Source of the DNA: Staphylococcus roterodami
GTDB lineage: Bacteria > Bacillota > Bacilli > Staphylococcales > Staphylococcaceae
Direction of reading: 5' to 3'
Length of the DNA stretch: 64,000 nt
Assembly: GCA_022493055.1 (NCBI GenBank)
Contig: CP092781.1
Coordinates: 620,001 to 684,000, forward strand
Part shown: in pieces, positions 1 to 9,337 of the stretch
How the letters are laid out: every line of letters starts with the position of its first letter
Numbering within the stretch: the first letter of the stretch is position 1
The notes under the pieces: generated by a model
Database searches by the model: none
Seen by the model: the letters and a program-made list of their open reading frames with translations, nothing else
Told to the model about the DNA's origin: nothing
Translations under genes and position numbers: made by a program

Positions 1-359
1 CAGTCGAGGATGTTCATAAACTTTGTGAGAATCCTCAGTACATGACACATGTAAAACATATCGGTAATTTAGTTTTACGTGCGAGTGATGTGATTGAACA
101 TCATAACTTTGAAGCCTTAGCGGATATCTTTAATGAATGTCATGCGGATTTAAAAGCATTGACAGTTAGTCATGATAAAATAGAACAATTAATGAAAATT
201 GGTAAGGAAAATGGCGCCATTGCAGGTAAACTTACAGGTGCTGGTCGAGGTGGAAGTATGTTATTGCTTGCTAAAGACTTACCAACAGCGAAAAATATTG
301 TGAAAGCTGTAGAAAAAGCTGGTGCAGCACATACATGGATTGAGAATTTAGGAGGTTAA
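1..359 (+). CDS. mvaK1: mevalonate kinase (3' part)
   Basis: This is the C-terminal ~118 residues of mevalonate kinase; the frame is open to the left edge (codons from base 3), so the gene begins outside the window. The enzyme phosphorylates mevalonate with ATP in the cytoplasmic mevalonate pathway. The GHMP-kinase glycine-rich motif KLTGAGRGGSMLLLA lies in the last third and is typical of the C-terminal substrate-binding domain. Four bases separate its stop from the mvaD start, which fits the staphylococcal mvaK1-mvaD-mvaK2 operon. Family and order are clear from sequence and context. Confidence 0.95.
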   Translation, partial: VEDVHKLCENPQYMTHVKHIGNLVLRASDVIEHHNFEALADIFNECHADLKALTVSHDKIEQLMKIGKENGAIAGKLTGAGRGGSMLLLAKDLPTAKNIVKAVEKAGAAHTWIENLGG

Positions 360-363
360 TGCG

Positions 364-1347
364 TTGATTAAAAGTGGCAAAGCACGTGCACATACAAATA
401 TTGCACTTATAAAATATTGGGGTAAAAAAGATGAAGCACTTATCATTCCAATGAATAATAGCATATCTGTTACATTAGAAAAATTTTACACTGAAACGAA
501 AGTCACTTTTAACGACCAGTTGACACAGGATCAATTTATGTTGAATGGTGAACAGGTTAGTGGTAAAGAATTTGAGAAAATTTCAAAATATATGGATATT
601 GTCAGAAATAGAGCTGACATCGATTGGTATGCAGAAATTGAAAGCAACAATTTTGTACCAACTGCAGCAGGATTGGCTTCATCAGCGAGTGCATATGCAG
701 CTTTAGCAGCAGCTTGTAATGAAGCGCTAGACATGCAGTTGTCAGATAAAGACTTATCGAGATTGGCGCGAATTGGTTCTGGTTCTGCGTCGCGTAGTAT
801 TTATGGTGGATTTGCAGAATGGGAAAAAGGGTATAGTGATGAGACGTCATATGCCGTTCCACTTGAATCAGACCATTTTGAAGATGACCTTGCCATGATA
901 TTTGTTGTGATTAATCAACATTCTAAAAAGGTACCTAGTCGATATGGTATGTCATTGACACGAAACACATCAAGGTTTTACCAATATTGGTTAGATCATA
1001 TTGATGAAGATTTAGCTGAAGCAAAAGCAGCGATTCAAGACAAAGATTTTAAACGCCTTGGTGAAGTAATTGAAGAAAATGGTTTACGTATGCATGCTAC
1101 AAACCTAGGATCAACACCGCCGTTCACATATCTTGTGCAAGAAAGTTATGATGTCATGGCGCTCGTTCACGAATGCCGAGAAGCGGGATATCCGTGTTAT
1201 TTTACGATGGATGCGGGTCCTAATGTGAAAATACTTGTAGAAAAGAAAAACAAGCAACAGATTATAGATAAATTATTAACACAGTTTGATAATAACCAAA
1301 TTATTGATAGTGACATTATTGCCACAGGAATTGAAATAATTGAGTAA
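364..1347 (+). CDS. mvaD: diphosphomevalonate decarboxylase
   Basis: Converts 5-diphosphomevalonate to isopentenyl diphosphate with ATP, the last step of the mevalonate pathway. The 327-residue length is usual for the family. The ATP-binding loop PTAAGLASSASAYAAL lies near residue 100, the IARIGSGSASRS segment near 138, and MDAGPNVK near 280 carries the conserved aspartate. The start is TTG at 364, with GGAGG of the mvaK1 end (TTAGGAGGTTAATG) at a suitable distance. It is the middle gene of the operon. Several residues seem to differ from the S. aureus protein I remember, which hints at a divergent lineage. Confidence 0.96.
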   Translation: MIKSGKARAHTNIALIKYWGKKDEALIIPMNNSISVTLEKFYTETKVTFNDQLTQDQFMLNGEQVSGKEFEKISKYMDIVRNRADIDWYAEIESNNFVPTAAGLASSASAYAALAAACNEALDMQLSDKDLSRLARIGSGSASRSIYGGFAEWEKGYSDETSYAVPLESDHFEDDLAMIFVVINQHSKKVPSRYGMSLTRNTSRFYQYWLDHIDEDLAEAKAAIQDKDFKRLGEVIEENGLRMHATNLGSTPPFTYLVQESYDVMALVHECREAGYPCYFTMDAGPNVKILVEKKNKQQIIDKLLTQFDNNQIIDSDIIATGIEIIE

Positions 1348-1359
1348 GGAAGAGATAAA

Positions 1360-2436
1360 ATGATTCAGGTCAAAGCACCCGGAAAACTTTATATTGCTGG
1401 AGAATATGCTGTAACAGAACCAGGATATAAATCTGTACTTATAGCATTAGATCGCTTTGTAACTGCTACTATTGAGGAAGCAGATAATTACAAAGGTACC
1501 ATTCATTCAAAAGCTTTACATCATAACCCAGTAACATTTAGTAGAGATGAAGATAGTATTGTCATCTCAGATCCACATGCAGCAAAACAATTAAATTATG
1601 TGGTTACAGCTATTGAAATATTTGAACAGTATGCTAAAAGTTGCAATATTGCAATGAAGCATTTTCATCTGACAATTGATAGTAATTTAGATGATTCAAA
1701 TGGCCACAAATATGGATTAGGTTCAAGTGCAGCAGTACTTGTGTCAGTTATAAAAGTATTGAATGAATTTTATGATATGAAGTTATCTAATTTATACATT
1801 TATAAACTGGCAGTAATTGCAAATATGAAGTTACAAAGTTTAAGTTCATGCGGAGATATTGCCGTTAGTGTTTATAGTGGATGGTTAGCGTATAGTACTT
1901 TTGATCATGAATGGGTTAAACATCAAATTGAAGATACAACTGTGGAAGAAGTTTTAATCAAAAACTGGCCTGGATTACACATCGAACCATTACAAGCTCC
2001 TGAAAATATGGAAGTACTTATCGGTTGGACTGGCTCACCGGCGTCATCACCACACTTTGTTAGTGAAGTGAAACGTTTAAAATCAGATCCTTCATTTTAC
2101 GGAGACTTCTTAGAAGATTCACATCGTTGTGTTGAAAAGCTTATTCATGCTTTTAAAACAAACAATATTAAAGGTGTGCAAAAGATGGTACGCCAGAATC
2201 GTACTATTATTCAACGTATGGATAAAGAAGCTACAGTTGATATAGAAACTGAAAAGCTAAAATATTTATGTGATATCGCTGAAAAGTATCACGGCGCATC
2301 TAAAACATCGGGCGCTGGTGGTGGAGACTGTGGTATTACAATTATTGATAAAGATGTAGATAAAGAAAAAATATATGACGAATGGACAAAACATGGTATT
2401 AAACCTTTAAAATTTAATATTTATCATGGGCAATAA
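1360..2436 (+). CDS. mvaK2: phosphomevalonate kinase
   Basis: Phosphorylates 5-phosphomevalonate to the diphosphate with ATP, between mevalonate kinase and MvaD. It is a 358-residue GHMP kinase: the N-terminal KAPGKLYIAGEYAV motif, the ATP loop HKYGLGSSAAVLVSV near residue 120 and the C-terminal SKTSGAGGGDCG loop near 310 are all present. The ATG follows an AAGGAAGAGA ribosome binding site 12 bases after mvaD. A hairpin and T-run after the stop probably ends the operon transcript. Confidence 0.96.
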   Translation: MIQVKAPGKLYIAGEYAVTEPGYKSVLIALDRFVTATIEEADNYKGTIHSKALHHNPVTFSRDEDSIVISDPHAAKQLNYVVTAIEIFEQYAKSCNIAMKHFHLTIDSNLDDSNGHKYGLGSSAAVLVSVIKVLNEFYDMKLSNLYIYKLAVIANMKLQSLSSCGDIAVSVYSGWLAYSTFDHEWVKHQIEDTTVEEVLIKNWPGLHIEPLQAPENMEVLIGWTGSPASSPHFVSEVKRLKSDPSFYGDFLEDSHRCVEKLIHAFKTNNIKGVQKMVRQNRTIIQRMDKEATVDIETEKLKYLCDIAEKYHGASKTSGAGGGDCGITIIDKDVDKEKIYDEWTKHGIKPLKFNIYHGQ

Positions 2437-2446
2437 ATGAATTGAT

Positions 2447-2497
2447 AGGGGAGCAATCATCTAATTTAATTAGAAGAGTGATGCTCCATTTTTTATT
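2447..2497 (+). terminator. Rho-independent terminator of the mva operon
   Basis: GGAGCA and TGCTCC arms close an AT-rich hairpin with imperfect pairing inside, followed by ATTTTTTATTG. It lies directly after mvaK2. Confidence 0.7.
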
Positions 2498-2594
2498 GTC
2501 AGTCGTGTTACGTATCTTGAAAAAAATATTAAAAAGAGTAAAATAGATAGAGTTAACGAAAAAATTAATGAAATCAACGATATAGATATGATAA

Positions 2595-2953
<359 letters not shown>

Positions 2954-2954
<1 letters not shown>

Positions 2955-2997
2955 AACCTGATGGCAGCATCATTCAATGCGTGCCACCAGGTTTTTA
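2954..2997. terminator. bidirectional terminator between convergent genes
   Basis: AAACCTG-TGGCA pairs with TGCCA-CAGGTTT, followed by a T-run on the plus side and preceded by an A-run that serves the minus strand. It sits between the DUF1450 gene and merA, which converge here. Confidence 0.75.
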
Positions 2998-3005
2998 TGT
3001 CTCAT

Positions 3006-4328
3006 TTAGAAATTAAATAAATCATTAAATGATTCGGCCATCGTAGGATGTGTATAAATATTATCTCGTAATACGGTATATGGAATGTTTTGATCAATCG
3101 CAAGTTTAATTATATTAATTAATTCTTCAGATTGCTTACCATATAATGTAGCTCCTAAAATCATATTATTTTCATTATTAATGACTACTTTAAATAAACC
3201 CCTTGGATCATTGTTAATTTTGTGACGAGGTATTGCACTTACTAAAAGTTGGTGTTCAGTGTAATCATAATGTTGCGCGGCAGCTTCTTTACTAGTTAAT
3301 CCAACACGTGATAATGGTGGATCTATAAATACTGTATAAGGCACGCTGCCTCTATTGTCAGTCGTACGTGACTGATTACCATATAACGCTGATTTGATAA
3401 TTCGATAATCATCTAAAGATATATACGTAAATTGAAGTCCCCCTTTAACATCACCTGCAGCATAAATATGTGGCACAGATGTTTGAAGTTGAGCATTGAC
3501 TTTAATTTCGCCTCTATCGCCTAATTCGATATCAGTATTTTCTAAAGCTAAATCCGTATTCGGTTTGCGTCCGATAGCCAAAAGTACTGCATCAGCCTCA
3601 AAGTTGCCAACGTTAGTATGGACTGTTGTATGATGATCATCAGATGATAATTCAGTCGTTTCAACATTTGTATGCAATGCAATGCCTTTATTTTCTAAGT
3701 CAGTAATAGCATGTGCAACGACATCTTGATCTTCGCGTGGCATAAATGATTCACCACGTTCTAATACTGTAACCTTACTACCTAAATTCGCAAACATCGA
3801 AGCAAATTCTAAGGCGATATAACCGCCACCTACAATAACGAGGTGCTTAGGTTGATAGCTAATGTTTAATAAACCTGTTGAATCGAAGACGTGTTTAGCT
3901 TGATCAAGGCCTCTAATGTTAGGAATGACAGAGGTAGCACCAGTATTAATAATGATATGAGGTGCAGTAATACTATCGGCGATATCGCCATGCTGATCTA
4001 ATAAATTCACTTCAGTATTAGATTTAAACTGTGCTTTAAAATCCAGTACATCAATGTTGCTATCGTCTGCTAATAAGTGGTAATTTTTATTGTTTAGCGC
4101 ATTGACAACATCGTTTTTACGGTTATAACTTGCTTCAAAAGATTTGCCTTCTAACCCATCATGTACAAGTGTCTTCGAAGGTATACATCCTATATTTATA
4201 CAAGTGCCGCCGTACATTTTCGAAGATTGTTCGATAACTGCGACATGTTGACCTGTTGATGCAGCATATTTCGCTAAAGTTTTACCAGCTTTCCCAAATC
4301 CTATTACAATTAAATCATATGTTTTCAT
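3006..4328 (-). CDS. merA: flavin disulfide reductase MerA
   Basis: A 440-residue pyridine nucleotide-disulfide oxidoreductase. From memory of published S. aureus work, the HypR-controlled flavoprotein MerA protects against hypochlorite and disulfide stress. Visible are the FAD dinucleotide fold (VIGFGKAGKTLA, from residue 8), the redox motif GGTCINIGC with Cys43 and Cys48, the NAD(P)H fold VIVGGGYIALEFA near 170, the second FAD motif IYAAGDV near 300 and the C-terminal dimerisation domain ending in HPTMAESFND. The start at 4328 follows AAAAGGAGG; the longer upstream reading lies inside hypR. The gene overlaps the hypR 3' end by 14 bases, so the two are co-transcribed. Confidence 0.9.
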   Translation of the reverse strand: MKTYDLIVIGFGKAGKTLAKYAASTGQHVAVIEQSSKMYGGTCINIGCIPSKTLVHDGLEGKSFEASYNRKNDVVNALNNKNYHLLADDSNIDVLDFKAQFKSNTEVNLLDQHGDIADSITAPHIIINTGATSVIPNIRGLDQAKHVFDSTGLLNISYQPKHLVIVGGGYIALEFASMFANLGSKVTVLERGESFMPREDQDVVAHAITDLENKGIALHTNVETTELSSDDHHTTVHTNVGNFEADAVLLAIGRKPNTDLALENTDIELGDRGEIKVNAQLQTSVPHIYAAGDVKGGLQFTYISLDDYRIIKSALYGNQSRTTDNRGSVPYTVFIDPPLSRVGLTSKEAAAQHYDYTEHQLLVSAIPRHKINNDPRGLFKVVINNENNMILGATLYGKQSEELINIIKLAIDQNIPYTVLRDNIYTHPTMAESFNDLFNF

Positions 4329-4755
4329 GACATAAATCCTCCTTTTGAATGTCTTCAATGACATCTTTGATTGTTTTTCCATTATAAAAATTAATAATGA
4401 TATTCTGTTCGTCTTGCTGATAATGTGACATGGTAGTTGCAATATTACGAGCAATTTGACAGTGACTGCCTTCGTCGCCAGTAAATAGACGTGTGTGGTG
4501 TTCTTTCTCTAAGACAAAATGTTTATATAATGTTGCTAGAGAGACGTCAGCACTTTGATCATTTGCTAAATAACCGCCATCTTTACCTCGTATTGTGTCA
4601 ATCATATTTAAATCGACAAGTTGAGTCGTCACGCGTCGTAATTGAACAGGATTTAAACAAGTTAATTCTGCTAATGAACTACTATTGAATTTTTCTGAAT
4701 GATGCTTAGTTAAAAAAGCTAATACATGCACGGCAATGTTAAATTCTAAATTCAA
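4315..4755 (-). CDS. hypR: Rrf2-family redox sensor HypR
   Basis: A 146-residue winged-helix repressor of the Rrf2 family. The helix-turn-helix covers about residues 25-60 (SLAELTCLNPVQLRRVTTQL). Cysteines fall at 33, 99 and 142, the positions I recall for HypR of S. aureus, which senses hypochlorite by intersubunit disulfide formation and derepresses hypR-merA. There is no CX5-7C iron-sulfur arrangement as in IscR or NsrR. It is the first gene of the operon, and a perfect inverted repeat just upstream is the likely operator. Confidence 0.9.
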   Translation of the reverse strand: MNLEFNIAVHVLAFLTKHHSEKFNSSSLAELTCLNPVQLRRVTTQLVDLNMIDTIRGKDGGYLANDQSADVSLATLYKHFVLEKEHHTRLFTGDEGSHCQIARNIATTMSHYQQDEQNIIINFYNGKTIKDVIEDIQKEDLCHENI

Positions 4756-4770
4756 TATTTCTCACCTCGT

Positions 4771-4795
4771 AATTGTAACTTTATTAGTTACAATT
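4771..4795. promoter_or_regulatory. putative HypR operator upstream of hypR-merA
   Basis: AATTGTAACT and AGTTACAATT form a perfect 10-base inverted repeat around TTATT, 16 bases before the hypR start. It fits autoregulation by the Rrf2 repressor encoded beside it; the binding itself is inference. Confidence 0.65.
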
Positions 4796-5356
4796 AAAAA
4801 TCATTTTGTTCAATGTGTCAATACTTATGACTATTTTTGTAGAAAATGTAATGAATCAGATATGATTTTAGAATGGTTTGAAATGACAGATTGTTGATTT
4901 AAGTGTTAGAGAGATATAAAGGATGCTCGTTTCAAAATTGGTGAAAGTAAAGTTTTAAATCGTTTTGTTATGTGTAATTGTTTTGATTGACTTTTGATTT
5001 TTGAAGTTTGCAAATACGTCATTATGAAGAATGATTAGAGTGATTTAACACTCATTTAAATCGTAAATATATTTTAAGACATTAATATATATTAGGTTAA
5101 GGATGTTGTCGCAATAAAATTAAAATATTGAAAGATAATTTTTATTGATTAATTGCGAATATACAAAGACACCATTATATCCATATGCTAAAATAAGAAA
5201 AAAGGCGACATGTTATCTCAATTTACTTGCATCGAGACTCCCTTTACATAAGAAATAATCATCGCCGAGTTTTAAAATTTACAATTTTTTAGATGTAAAA
5301 AGCATTTGGTTTTAAATAGTTTGAAAATTACATATTTTTGGAAAAGGAGCATGCCG
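4796..5356. other. 560-bp AT-rich gap before tspA
   Basis: No convincing gene was seen. The stretch probably holds the divergent hypR promoter at its left and the tspA promoter at its right; I could not fix a -35/-10 pair for tspA. A weak 5-bp stem (GGCGA 5204-5208 with TCGCC 5262-5266) is the only structure noted. The ribosome binding site AGGAG at 5345-5349 decides the tspA start. Confidence 0.5.
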
Positions 5357-6754
5357 ATGAGTATTGACATGTATTTAGACAGATCTCGAAACCAAGCTTC
5401 AAGTGTGGGTGATTTGAGTCAATCAATGAATTCAAATTATGATGCGTTGGAAAAAGCGATTACTCAATTTATCAATGATGATGCACTTAAAGGTAAAGCA
5501 TATACGTCAGCTAAGCAATTTTTTAGTACGGTGTTAATTCCATTATCAACAAGTATGAAAACATTGAGTGATTTAACGAAGCAAGCTTGCGATAATTTCG
5601 TGTCACGTTATACGAGTGAGGTTGATAGCATATCTTTAAAAGAATCAGAACTTGAAGAAGATATTAGATCATTAAGTCAACAAATTACGCGATATGAAAA
5701 TTTAACTAACAATTTGAAAAAGCATGCTTCCGATAATCAGCAAGCCATTTCATCGAACCAACAAATAATACAAACATTAGGTCAACAAAAACATGAATTA
5801 GAAGAGAAGCTACGCAAATTGCGTGAGTTTAATCAAAAAGCACCAGAAATATTTAAAGAAGTTGAAGAATTTCAAAAAATTGTCCAACAAGGACTTACAC
5901 AAGCGCAAAATTTTTGGAACTTTTCAACAAATCAATTTAATATTCCTTCAGGTAAAGAACTTGATTGGGCCAAAGCAAGCCATGAAAAATATTTGAAAGT
6001 TGCCATGGGGAAAATTGAACATAAAGCAGAGAAAGAAACTTTAAATAAAGCAGACTTTGCTGTTATAAAGGCATATGCCAAAGAGCATCCAGAAGAAGAT
6101 ATCCCGAAAAGTATAATGAAATATATAAATGACAATAAAGACAGTATTAAACGAGATATAGGATTAGATATCACGTCAACACTTTTAGAGCAAGGCGGTA
6201 TAAATGCAAGTAAATTCGGTGTATTTATCAATACAGCAGGTGGTGTGAAAGGCCCAGCCGGTCCAAATTCATTTGTAGAAGTCAAACGTACATCAGGTAA
6301 TGTGTTTATAGAAAATGGTAGTAAATTTGCAAAAGGCGGAAAATACCTAGGTAAAGGTGTTGCTGGTGTAGGATTTGGTATAGGTATGTATGATGACCTT
6401 GCAAATGATGATAAAACATTTGGAGAGGCGTTGTCGCATAATGGTATGACACTTGCAGCAGGTGTTGGTACAACTGCTTTAATTACCGCTTTCCTAGGTA
6501 GTAACCCTGTTGGTATAGCTGTTTTGGCTGGCTTTGCTTTAGGATGTTTAGCTACGAAATTCGCCGATTGGGCATATCAAAATAATTGGAAAGGCATAAA
6601 AGATAAAACAGATTGGGTAGGTCACAAAATAGACGACGGTATTGATGTTGTTAAAAAATCTACAGAAAAAGCAGTAGATAGTGTTGGGAATGTTGTTGGT
6701 GAAGCTACAAAAAGTATTTCTGATCATATAAACCCTATGAAATGGAGTTGGTAA
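5357..6754 (+). CDS. tspA: TspA, type VII-secreted LXG membrane-depolarising toxin
   Basis: A 465-residue polymorphic toxin. The N-terminal ~200 residues are helical and carry the LXG-type signature ALKGKAYTSAKQFF near residue 44 and a coiled coil at about 80-165, as in substrates of the type VII secretion system. The C-terminal toxin domain, from about residue 320, is a glycine-rich zipper (GKYLGKGVAGVGFGIG, then LAAGVGTTALITAFLGSNP) with hydrophobic helices, ending in NPMKWSW. From memory, S. aureus TspA depolarises membranes of competing staphylococci and is neutralised by DUF443 proteins such as TsaI. I chose ATG 5357 because AGGAG lies seven bases before it; ATG 5351 is too close and the upstream TTG start lacks a site. 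No secretion machinery is in the window. Confidence 0.88.
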   Translation: MSIDMYLDRSRNQASSVGDLSQSMNSNYDALEKAITQFINDDALKGKAYTSAKQFFSTVLIPLSTSMKTLSDLTKQACDNFVSRYTSEVDSISLKESELEEDIRSLSQQITRYENLTNNLKKHASDNQQAISSNQQIIQTLGQQKHELEEKLRKLREFNQKAPEIFKEVEEFQKIVQQGLTQAQNFWNFSTNQFNIPSGKELDWAKASHEKYLKVAMGKIEHKAEKETLNKADFAVIKAYAKEHPEEDIPKSIMKYINDNKDSIKRDIGLDITSTLLEQGGINASKFGVFINTAGGVKGPAGPNSFVEVKRTSGNVFIENGSKFAKGGKYLGKGVAGVGFGIGMYDDLANDDKTFGEALSHNGMTLAAGVGTTALITAFLGSNPVGIAVLAGFALGCLATKFADWAYQNNWKGIKDKTDWVGHKIDDGIDVVKKSTEKAVDSVGNVVGEATKSISDHINPMKWSW

Positions 6755-6757
6755 ACT

Positions 6758-7396
6758 ATGCTTTGTGAATCTCGAGCCATTAGTAAAAACTCAAAATATA
6801 GAATTATTAAATATAATGATGAATATTTGATGATCGATTTAGTAAGTACCTGGTTAACTTTATTTCTTCCGATGATGAATTGGTTAATCCCTAAAAAATA
6901 CGTGAAGATTAGTAAAGAAGAATTTGAAAATTTAAAGATTGTAAAACCTGTTAAAAATAATGCTTTTTGGCCAGCTGCAGGTGGCTCAGTTTTATTTGGA
7001 GTTACATTCAGGAAATATACTCAATTTCTTAATATTCAATTAGAAAAAAACTTGGTTATTGCCATATGTTGCATGATATTTCTAGCTGTTTTTACATTAT
7101 TTATATATTTAAATAAAAAATTAAAGTTGCATATGTTTGAGGACAATAAAAATGATAACGATAAAATCATATTAATCCCTACATTTAAAAATATTTGCTT
7201 ATCCCTAATTGCCTATGTGTTTTTCGGTGGCTTTTCGATAATGATTTTAAGTATGTTGATGACCTTTAACCCTCAAAATATAATAGAATTCTTAGCTTTG
7301 TTTGGTATGATTGCAGCTTTCTTTATAGCAAACAGGTCTTCAATTATCGATAAAAATGTATACGCAATACTAAGGTCAAAAGAGGTTGAGAAGTGA
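6758..7396 (+). CDS. tsaI: TsaI immunity protein, DUF443 (copy 1, cognate position)
   Basis: A 212-residue membrane protein of the DUF443 family, placed three bases after the tspA stop and so the likely cognate immunity protein. Five hydrophobic segments are visible (about residues 31-46, 69-84, 97-118, 145-168 and 174-193). The N-terminus MLCES, the KNSKYRIIKY block and PMMNWLIPKKYVKIS are shared with the thirteen copies downstream. Its ribosome binding site is GGAG inside the last tspA codons. DUF443 members are known to protect against TspA in the membrane; that this copy matches this toxin is inferred from position. Confidence 0.85.
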   Translation: MLCESRAISKNSKYRIIKYNDEYLMIDLVSTWLTLFLPMMNWLIPKKYVKISKEEFENLKIVKPVKNNAFWPAAGGSVLFGVTFRKYTQFLNIQLEKNLVIAICCMIFLAVFTLFIYLNKKLKLHMFEDNKNDNDKIILIPTFKNICLSLIAYVFFGGFSIMILSMLMTFNPQNIIEFLALFGMIAAFFIANRSSIIDKNVYAILRSKEVEK

Positions 7397-7494
7397 TTAA
7401 ATTAGCTAGAATTGCATATTTAAAAGGTGGTTTAAAAAAGCACTAGTTCAATTTTAAAATAGCAATATAGAGCGTGTAATTTTGTCTGATAGCT

Positions 7495-7767
7495 CTCATA
7501 ATATTGTTCGCTAGTAATCCAATTGGTTGGGCAGTTGTTGGTGTATTAGCTTTTCCCTCTCTTGTTGACATGTTTGCAGATTGAGCTTATCAAACAAATA
7601 AACTTGGATTACAGGATAAAACGGATTGGATAGGTCACAAAATAGACGATGGCATACACGTTGTAAAAGAATCCGCAGAAGTTACCATAGATAGTGTAGA
7701 AAATACAGTGGGTGAAGCTACAAAAAGTATCGGTAAACATATTAAACCAATGAAATGGGTGTGGTAA
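7495..7767 (+). pseudogene. relic of a tspA 3' end
   Basis: Reading toward the TAA at 7765 gives SNPIGWAVVGVLAF, then KTDWIGHKIDDGIHVVKE, then EATKSIGKHIKPMKWVW. This aligns clearly with the last ~85 residues of TspA. A TGA at 7582-7584 replaces the tryptophan codon of ADWAY, and nothing upstream resembles the rest of the toxin, so the copy is dead. The stop lies three bases before the next immunity gene, exactly as in the intact pair. A 100-bp stretch before it (7397-7494) has no gene. Confidence 0.85.
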
Positions 7768-7770
7768 ACA

Positions 7771-8394
7771 TTGCTTTGTGAATCCAGAGTCATTAATAAA
7801 AATCCAAAATACAGGATCATTAAATATAATGAGGAGTATTTGATGGTTGACTTAGCAAATAACTGGCTAACGTTATTTCTTCCTATGATGAATTGGTTTA
7901 TCCCTAAAAAATACGTGAAGATTAATAAAGAAGAATTTGATAATTTAAACCTTGTTAAACCTTCGAAAAATAGAGCTTTTTGGCCAGCTGCAGGTGGCTC
8001 AATTTTATTTGGAGTTACGTTCAGAAAGTATACTCATTTACTCGATATCCAACTAGAAAAAAGTTTAGTTATTACCATATGTTTTATAACATTCTTAAGT
8101 ATTTTAATCTTTTTTATGAAATTAAATCAAAAATTAAAATTAAAAGTTTTTAATAAAAATAAAGAACATAAAGAAAAAGTTATGCTACTACCTACTTTCA
8201 AACATTTTTGTTTTGTACTATTTTCTTATTTATTTTCGGGATTTTTTTCAATAATGAGTCTATGTATGTTAATAACTATAGACTCCCAGAATATAATAGT
8301 ATTTATTGCTTGGATTATAATGACAATGCTTTTCTTTCTATTGAATATGGCTTCAATTGGCAATAAAAATGTTCACGTTATATTCAAAATATAA
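7771..8394 (+). CDS. DUF443 immunity protein (copy 2)
   Basis: A 207-residue TsaI paralogue with TTG start and N-terminus MLCES. It shares the five-helix layout and most of its first 90 residues with copy 1 (TWLTLFLPMMNW and FWPAAGGS are near identical), but its second half is different, with a KEHKEKVMLLPTFKHF segment, so it looks mosaic. It follows a toxin relic rather than an intact toxin and is therefore an orphan immunity gene, possibly against toxins of other strains. Confidence 0.85.
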   Translation: MLCESRVINKNPKYRIIKYNEEYLMVDLANNWLTLFLPMMNWFIPKKYVKINKEEFDNLNLVKPSKNRAFWPAAGGSILFGVTFRKYTHLLDIQLEKSLVITICFITFLSILIFFMKLNQKLKLKVFNKNKEHKEKVMLLPTFKHFCFVLFSYLFSGFFSIMSLCMLITIDSQNIIVFIAWIIMTMLFFLLNMASIGNKNVHVIFKI

Positions 8395-8488
8395 TTGACA
8401 ACATTTAAAATTTTCTAAATGTTGTCGACTCAATCCTTTTAAGACGCTTGTAAAATTCAAAAGACTTCTAATGTAGTATGATGGTGTA

Positions 8489-8521
8489 TTAGATATAAAT
8501 CCAATGAAATGGGCGTGGTGA
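8489..8521 (+). pseudogene. minimal relic of the toxin C-terminus
   Basis: The codons before copy 3 read DINPMKWAW followed by TGA, the same ending as TspA (NPMKWSW). Only this tail is left; the stop lies three bases before the TTG of copy 3. The preceding ~90 bp form a spacer that recurs before copy 12. Confidence 0.7.
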
Positions 8522-8524
8522 GTT

Positions 8525-9151
8525 TTGCTTTGCGAATTTAAAATTATCAACAAAAATCCAAAATATAGAATTATTAAGTATAATGATGAATATTTGATGG
8601 TTGATTTAGCAAGTAGTTGGATAGTATTTTTTCTTCCAATGCTCAATTGGTTTATCCCTAAAAATTACGTCAAAATTAGCAAGGAAGAATTTGATGTCTT
8701 AAACATTTTCAAACCAGTTAGAAATAATGCTTTTTGGCCTGTTACAGGCGCTTTAGTTTTACTTGTAACCTTGTCGAAAAAATATATTTATTTGCTCAAT
8801 ACCCATTTAGACAAAAAAACAGTAATAATCATATGTTTTGTCATGTTTCTATGTGTAATAACATGGTTTTTATACTTGAACCAAAAACTAAAACTACATA
8901 ATTGGGACAAAAATAAAGGTGAAAACGAAAAAATTATATTAATACCTACGTTAAAAAATATATTTATATCTTTGTTAGCTTATATATTTTTTGGCGACTT
9001 TTCAATTTTATCTCTAAATATATTATTAACAATGAATTCTCAAAATATAATAGGATTTCTTGGTTGGATTGTAACGACGTCATGTTTCTTTTTTGTTAAC
9101 AGGTCATCAATAATTGGTGGAAATGTTCGTGTCATACTTAAAAAGCATTAG
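8525..9151 (+). CDS. DUF443 immunity protein (copy 3)
   Basis: A 208-residue TsaI paralogue, TTG start, N-terminus MLCEFKIINKNPKYR. It has five hydrophobic segments; the loop after segment 2 (ALVLLVTLSKKYIYLLNTHL) resembles copy 8 more than copies 1-2, and NWDKNKGENEKI is its own version of the hydrophilic loop near residue 130. It follows a short toxin-tail relic. The gene is intact and should be membrane-inserted like TsaI. Confidence 0.85.
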   Translation: MLCEFKIINKNPKYRIIKYNDEYLMVDLASSWIVFFLPMLNWFIPKNYVKISKEEFDVLNIFKPVRNNAFWPVTGALVLLVTLSKKYIYLLNTHLDKKTVIIICFVMFLCVITWFLYLNQKLKLHNWDKNKGENEKIILIPTLKNIFISLLAYIFFGDFSILSLNILLTMNSQNIIGFLGWIVTTSCFFFVNRSSIIGGNVRVILKKH

Positions 9152-9337
9152 CAATCGCTAAATTTAAAGTCAATTGAGAACTTTAAAGTTTTAGCATGGA
9201 AGTTATAAAAATCTGCATATTATAAAGGATATCAAACAATAATATTTTAATTTAGTAATATATTCAATATTTTAAAATCATGAGAATAGCTGATTAATTG
9301 TTTGAACTTAAAAAGATATGAAGTGGGCGAGGTAAAA

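Noticed and set aside
5204..5266. Hairpin GGCGA ... TCGCC before tspA as a small RNA
   Set aside because: Only five base pairs over a 50-base loop and no terminator; too weak to call.
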